DNA of 64,000 nt from Enterobacter cancerogenus (GTDB taxonomy: Bacteria > Pseudomonadota > Gammaproteobacteria > Enterobacterales > Enterobacteriaceae), in the NCBI RefSeq assembly GCF_019047785.1, contig NZ_CP077290.1, positions 1,364,001 through 1,428,000 of the forward strand. The letters are read 5' to 3'. The notes beneath the pieces were generated by a model. The model had not been told where the DNA came from, made no database searches, and worked only from the letters and a program-made list of their open reading frames with translations. Shown here in pieces: positions 61,251-64,000 of this stretch (positions are counted from its first letter, which is position 1; the number at the start of each line of letters is the position of its first letter). The position numbers and the translations under genes were made by a program.

Positions 61251-61361
61251 ATGTTTGGTATTTATCGCGGTCGCCGCCTGGCGTTATACATTGTCGCAGC
61301 CATTGTTATTGCTACGTTAATTGGCTACAGCACCTATAGCTTTGTAAAATTATTTTCGTAA
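61251..61361 (+). CDS. Tiny membrane protein divergent from the ATPase gene (36 aa)
   Basis: A 36-residue protein: a positive start (MFGIYRGRRLA), one membrane helix (LYIVAAIVIATLIGYSTYSF) and a short end VKLFS. The ribosome site GAGGAGGA is excellent, which supports real translation despite the length. Only 194 bp separate its start from that of the divergent P-type ATPase, so shared control is possible. No family is recognised. Confidence 0.65.
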   Translation: MFGIYRGRRLALYIVAAIVIATLIGYSTYSFVKLFS

Positions 61362-61541
61362 TACAGACGTTTATTTACAGAACGCGATAATAATTGAATT
61401 GCGGGCCGTTATTTATTCTTCCGGAGGAATTTATTTGCGGCTAAAAGCAGCGTTTTAATTAAAAATCGCTGACGGGGTTTATATTGCTTTACGTTCGAGG
61501 ATGCCGGACAATGACATTTTTAACTGACGATTAACATTATC

Positions 61542-61790
61542 ATGAAACACCCGTTAGAATCGCTGCTAACCGCAGGCGGCATTTTATTGTTGGCCCTGCT
61601 CTCCTGCCTGCTGCTGCCTGCGCCTTCACTGGGGCTGGTGCTGGCGCAAAAGCTGGTGGTCACCTTCCACATGGTCGATTTGAACCAGCTTTACACCATT
61701 CTCTTCTGTCTGTGGTTCTTGCTGCTCGGCGCCATCGAATTCGTTATCCTGCGTTTCGTCTGGCGCCGCTGGTTTTCACTGGCGTCGTAA
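61542..61790 (+). CDS. ybdJ: Inner-membrane protein YbdJ
   Basis: An 82-residue membrane protein with two helices, almost identical in pattern to E. coli YbdJ (MKHPLESLLTAGGILLLALL, LYTILFCLWFLLLGAIEFVI, then RRWFSLAS). Function is unknown. In E. coli it adjoins ybdK; here the pump and ATPase genes lie between. Its 3' end overlaps the decayed esterase gene on the other strand. Confidence 0.93.
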   Translation: MKHPLESLLTAGGILLLALLSCLLLPAPSLGLVLAQKLVVTFHMVDLNQLYTILFCLWFLLLGAIEFVILRFVWRRWFSLAS

Positions 61791-62063
61791 GCCGGTGAAA
61801 TCGCGCATGCCGTGGATCAGCGCTTCACACCAGGCCCCGCTTGTTCAAACTCGCCGGCCTGAAGCCAGAAACGCACCGGGTAAAGCGGCGACTGCTGATA
61901 CTGACGCGTCAGCCAGCCGGGCGCTTCCCCTTTCGGTGCCCACCAGTAGGAGCCAGACAGGCTCAGCACATTGCCAAACAGCCGCGGATAGCGCAACGCC
62001 ACCGCCTGCACGGAGCAGCAGCGCGCCGATCCCTAATAACAATCCACTCCATGCGCTCTTCAT
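61776..62063 (-). pseudogene. Decayed Fes/IroE-like esterase gene with internal deletions
   Basis: Three collinear pieces remain on the minus strand. First is a start and signal-like sequence (MKSAWSGLLLGIGALLL, from 62063). Second, in another frame, is AVALRYPRLFGNVLSLSGSY through PVRFWLQAGEFE (about 61835-62010), a typical esterase core just after the nucleophile. Third, in yet another frame, is WCEALIHGMRDFTGLRRQ, ending at stop 61776, the usual Fes-type C-terminus. The parts with the nucleophile elbow and catalytic His are missing, so no enzyme can be made. Confidence 0.8.
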
Positions 62064-62119
62064 TACCGCGTGTTCCCAGATAAAATTTGCACTCACGCTA
62101 ATGCAAATGGGAATTATTT

Positions 62120-62461
62120 TCAATGCGCCCGGGTATGATTTTCCTTGCGGTAAGCCCCGGGCGGCTGGTGGAACGTGCGGGTGAAAATACGCGTAAAGGT
62201 CTGCTGCGAGTCAAAGCCGTAGCGCAGGCAGATGTCATACACCCGCTCGTCCGATTCGCGCAGGTCGCGCGCCGCCAGCAGCAGCTTGCGTTCGCGAATA
62301 TAGCGCCCCAGACTCTCCCCTTTGTACTGCATAAACAGCCGCTGAAGATGCCACTTCGAGTAACCCGCGTGGCGGGCGATCTCTTCTATGCGCAGCGGCT
62401 GATGCAGGTTGTCGTCGATCCATTCGACGATAGTGTCGATAACCTGAGCGGAAATAGTCAT
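62120..62461 (-). CDS. ramA: AraC-family global activator RamA
   Basis: A 113-residue AraC/XylS activator of efflux and permeability genes (acrAB, tolC, micF), which lowers drug susceptibility when overexpressed. The two HTH motifs are IEEIARHAGYSKWHLQRLF and VYDICLRYGFDSQQTFTRIF. The start MTISAQVIDTIVEW at 62461 gives the exact RamA length; further in-frame ATGs to 62494 are not used in the family. It lies 33 bp after romA. RamR, encoded from 63790, represses it. Confidence 0.97.
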   Translation of the reverse strand: MTISAQVIDTIVEWIDDNLHQPLRIEEIARHAGYSKWHLQRLFMQYKGESLGRYIRERKLLLAARDLRESDERVYDICLRYGFDSQQTFTRIFTRTFHQPPGAYRKENHTRAH

Positions 62462-62494
62462 GTTGCGCTCTCCTTCTGCTCTTTGATTCATCAT

Positions 62495-63598
62495 TTATTC
62501 CCACCACGGGCGAAATTGCTGAGCGGTATCATTCACGCGGACCGGCTCGCCCAGTTCCGGCGTTAACAGCCGATAGCCTTTGTCGCGGCTGGCTTTTGCG
62601 AGCTGGATCAGCGGATCGTTCCAGGTATGTTTCGCCAGCACAAACCGTCCGTTATGGCCCGGCACCACCGCTTTGGCATTGAGATCCGCGGCGGCCTGCG
62701 CCGTTTCATCCGGCAGCATGTGAATGTACTTCCAGTCCTGGTCATACTGGCCGTTTTCCATGATCGCGAGATCGACTGCGCCAAACTGCTCGCCAATATC
62801 CCGGAAATGCGGCCCGTAGCCGGAGTCACCGCTGTAGTACACCTTCTGTTCAGGCGTGACGAACATAAAGCTGCCCCACAGCGTCTGGTTGCGTTTGATG
62901 CCGCGCCCGGAGAAGTGGCGCGCAGGCAGAACGTGCACGGTTAGCGCCTCGCTGATGCGTACCGACTGGTTCCAGTCGCGCTCGTCGATAATCGTCGGGT
63001 CCATCCCCCAGTAGCGCAGATGTGAACCCACGCCAAGCGGCGTGACCACGCGCTTCACCTTCGGCAGCAGCGCTTTGATGGTGGCGTAATCCAGATGGTC
63101 GTAGTGATCGTGCGAAATGATCAGCAGGTCGATCTCGGGCATGCTCGCGGCACACCACGGGTAGTCCCCCTCAAAGGCTTTGTTGAGGAACGAGAACGGC
63201 GCGGCGTAGTTGCCCAGGACCGGATCGATCAGGATGCGTTTCCCCGCTAACTGCAGATACCAGGACGAGTGCCCCAGCCACACCAGCGTATCCTGCGCCA
63301 GCGGCAGGCTGGCGAGATCGGTGTTGACCAGCGGCAGCGGCTGCGCGGGACGGGCGTTTTCGGTTTTTTTCGTCAGAAACTCCCACATCGCCACCAGCAT
63401 ATTTTTGTCGCCGTTGTAGCCCGGCGTCGGCAGTGCATTGTGAAACGCCCCGTCGCGATACTGGGGCGAAGCTTGCAACCCGGAGAGCTGTTCTCCCTGC
63501 GGCGGCTGGCCAAATCCGGCGTTCAGGACAAAGGGTAAACTTGCAGCTGAAGCAATAATCATGACAAACACCACGCAGATGAATAGAGGCTTTTTCAT
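62495..63598 (-). CDS. romA: RomA metallo-beta-lactamase-fold protein
   Basis: A 367-residue MBL-fold hydrolase, related to NAPE-phospholipase D-type enzymes. The N-terminus has a membrane or signal helix (PLFICVVFVMIIASAASLPF). The metal motif HDHYDHLD, GHSSWYLQ, YSGDSGYG and PGHNGRF are visible. I start at ATG 63598 (MKKPLF); the frame is open to 63754 but crosses the RamR operator. It heads the romA-ramA operon described in Enterobacter and Klebsiella. Confidence 0.93.
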   Translation of the reverse strand: MKKPLFICVVFVMIIASAASLPFVLNAGFGQPPQGEQLSGLQASPQYRDGAFHNALPTPGYNGDKNMLVAMWEFLTKKTENARPAQPLPLVNTDLASLPLAQDTLVWLGHSSWYLQLAGKRILIDPVLGNYAAPFSFLNKAFEGDYPWCAASMPEIDLLIISHDHYDHLDYATIKALLPKVKRVVTPLGVGSHLRYWGMDPTIIDERDWNQSVRISEALTVHVLPARHFSGRGIKRNQTLWGSFMFVTPEQKVYYSGDSGYGPHFRDIGEQFGAVDLAIMENGQYDQDWKYIHMLPDETAQAAADLNAKAVVPGHNGRFVLAKHTWNDPLIQLAKASRDKGYRLLTPELGEPVRVNDTAQQFRPWWE

Positions 63599-63653
63599 TT
63601 TCCCGACTCGCCGACGCGCCCCTTCCAATGGTTTGCGCGGATGACACTTGATT

Positions 63654-63673
63654 ATGAGTGAGTAAGCACTCAT
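63654..63673. promoter_or_regulatory. RamR operator
   Basis: ATGAGTGAGTAAGCACTCAT fits the RamR palindrome ATGAGTG-N6-CACTCAT exactly. It lies between romA-ramA and the divergent ramR gene. Confidence 0.93.
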
Positions 63674-63789
63674 TATAGATACGATGAATATATCGTCAAG
63701 ATGTTTTCGATCTTTGACATTCCGCGTTGCAGCAGCCTGACGCGCATGATTCAATACGTTTTTTTACAATTGACAAAGAGGAGAATTTG

Positions 63790-64000
63790 GTGGCACGTCC
63801 GAAGAGTGAAGATAAAAAACAGGCCTTACTGGAGGCAGCAACCGCTGCATTTGCACAGTCAGGCATTGCCGCCTCAACGGCGACCATCGCCCGTAGTGCC
63901 GGGGTCGCCGAAGGCACGCTGTTTCGCTACTTTGCTACCAAAGACGATCTGCTGAATGCCCTCTACCTGCACCTGAAGCAGGATCTCTGCCAGACCATGA
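63790..64000 (+). CDS. ramR: TetR-family repressor RamR, N-terminal part (runs off the window)
   Basis: About 70 N-terminal residues of RamR, repressor of romA-ramA. The HTH is visible ([20 protein letters not shown]). The start is GTG 63790 ([16 protein letters not shown] follows) after GAGGAG. The ligand-binding part lies outside the window, so loss-of-function changes there cannot be judged. Confidence 0.95.
   Translation, partial: MARPKSEDKKQALLEAATAAFAQSGIAASTATIARSAGVAEGTLFRYFATKDDLLNALYLHLKQDLCQTM

Overview
The window comes from a chromosome of the Enterobacteriaceae, most likely Enterobacter (cloacae complex or a close relative). The evidence is a full enterobactin locus with E. coli-like gene order and protein sequences, the 2,3-butanediol operon budABC with budR, and the romA-ramA/ramR regulatory locus at the right edge. 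I see no rRNA, tRNA, CRISPR array, transposase or phage gene. The identification rests on recognised protein sequences, not on a database search.

Layout. (1) 1-20.8 kb: the 5' end of cstA, an M20 peptidase gene, then the enterobactin system: entCEBAH, fepB, entS, fepDGC, entF-ybdZ-fes, fepA and entD. Fur-box-like sequences lie in the divergent regions entC/fepB, entS/fepD and fes/fepA. (2) 20.8-24.2 kb: sitABCD Mn/Fe ABC importer with MntR-like and Fur-like operators. (3) 24.4-25.2 kb: a HigB/HigA-type toxin-antitoxin pair behind a strong LexA box. (4) 25.2-31.1 kb: choline uptake and oxidation, betT and betIBA. (5) 31.2-37.4 kb: a small lipoprotein, an overlapping phosphodiesterase/diguanylate cyclase pair, then an AT-rich stretch with small orphan genes, including a very histidine-rich 54-residue lipoprotein. 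(6) 37.7-43.4 kb: YheO-like regulator, PhzF-like protein, two SMR transporters, a CutC-like glycyl radical enzyme, its radical-SAM activase and a 43-residue membrane protein. This cluster has no microcompartment genes. (7) 43.5-52.7 kb: small lipoprotein, GNAT acetyltransferase, cold-shock-domain protein, budABC/budR, a DUF4142 protein, a GH15 enzyme and a LexA-controlled yebG. (8) 52.8-64 kb: a diguanylate cyclase remnant, ybdK, an RND pump with its adaptor, a P2-type ATPase with a divergent 36-residue membrane protein, ybdJ, a decayed esterase gene, ramA, romA and the start of ramR.

How it works together. The left third makes, exports, re-imports and hydrolyses enterobactin, and sitABCD supplies Mn/Fe; both are under metal-responsive control. 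In E. coli K-12, as I recall it, entD is followed almost directly by ybdK and ybdJ. Here about 32 kb separates entD from ybdK and another 7.5 kb separates ybdK from ybdJ, so this interval behaves as an accessory-gene hotspot. The most promising little-described system is the compact glycyl radical enzyme cluster at 37.7-43.4 kb.
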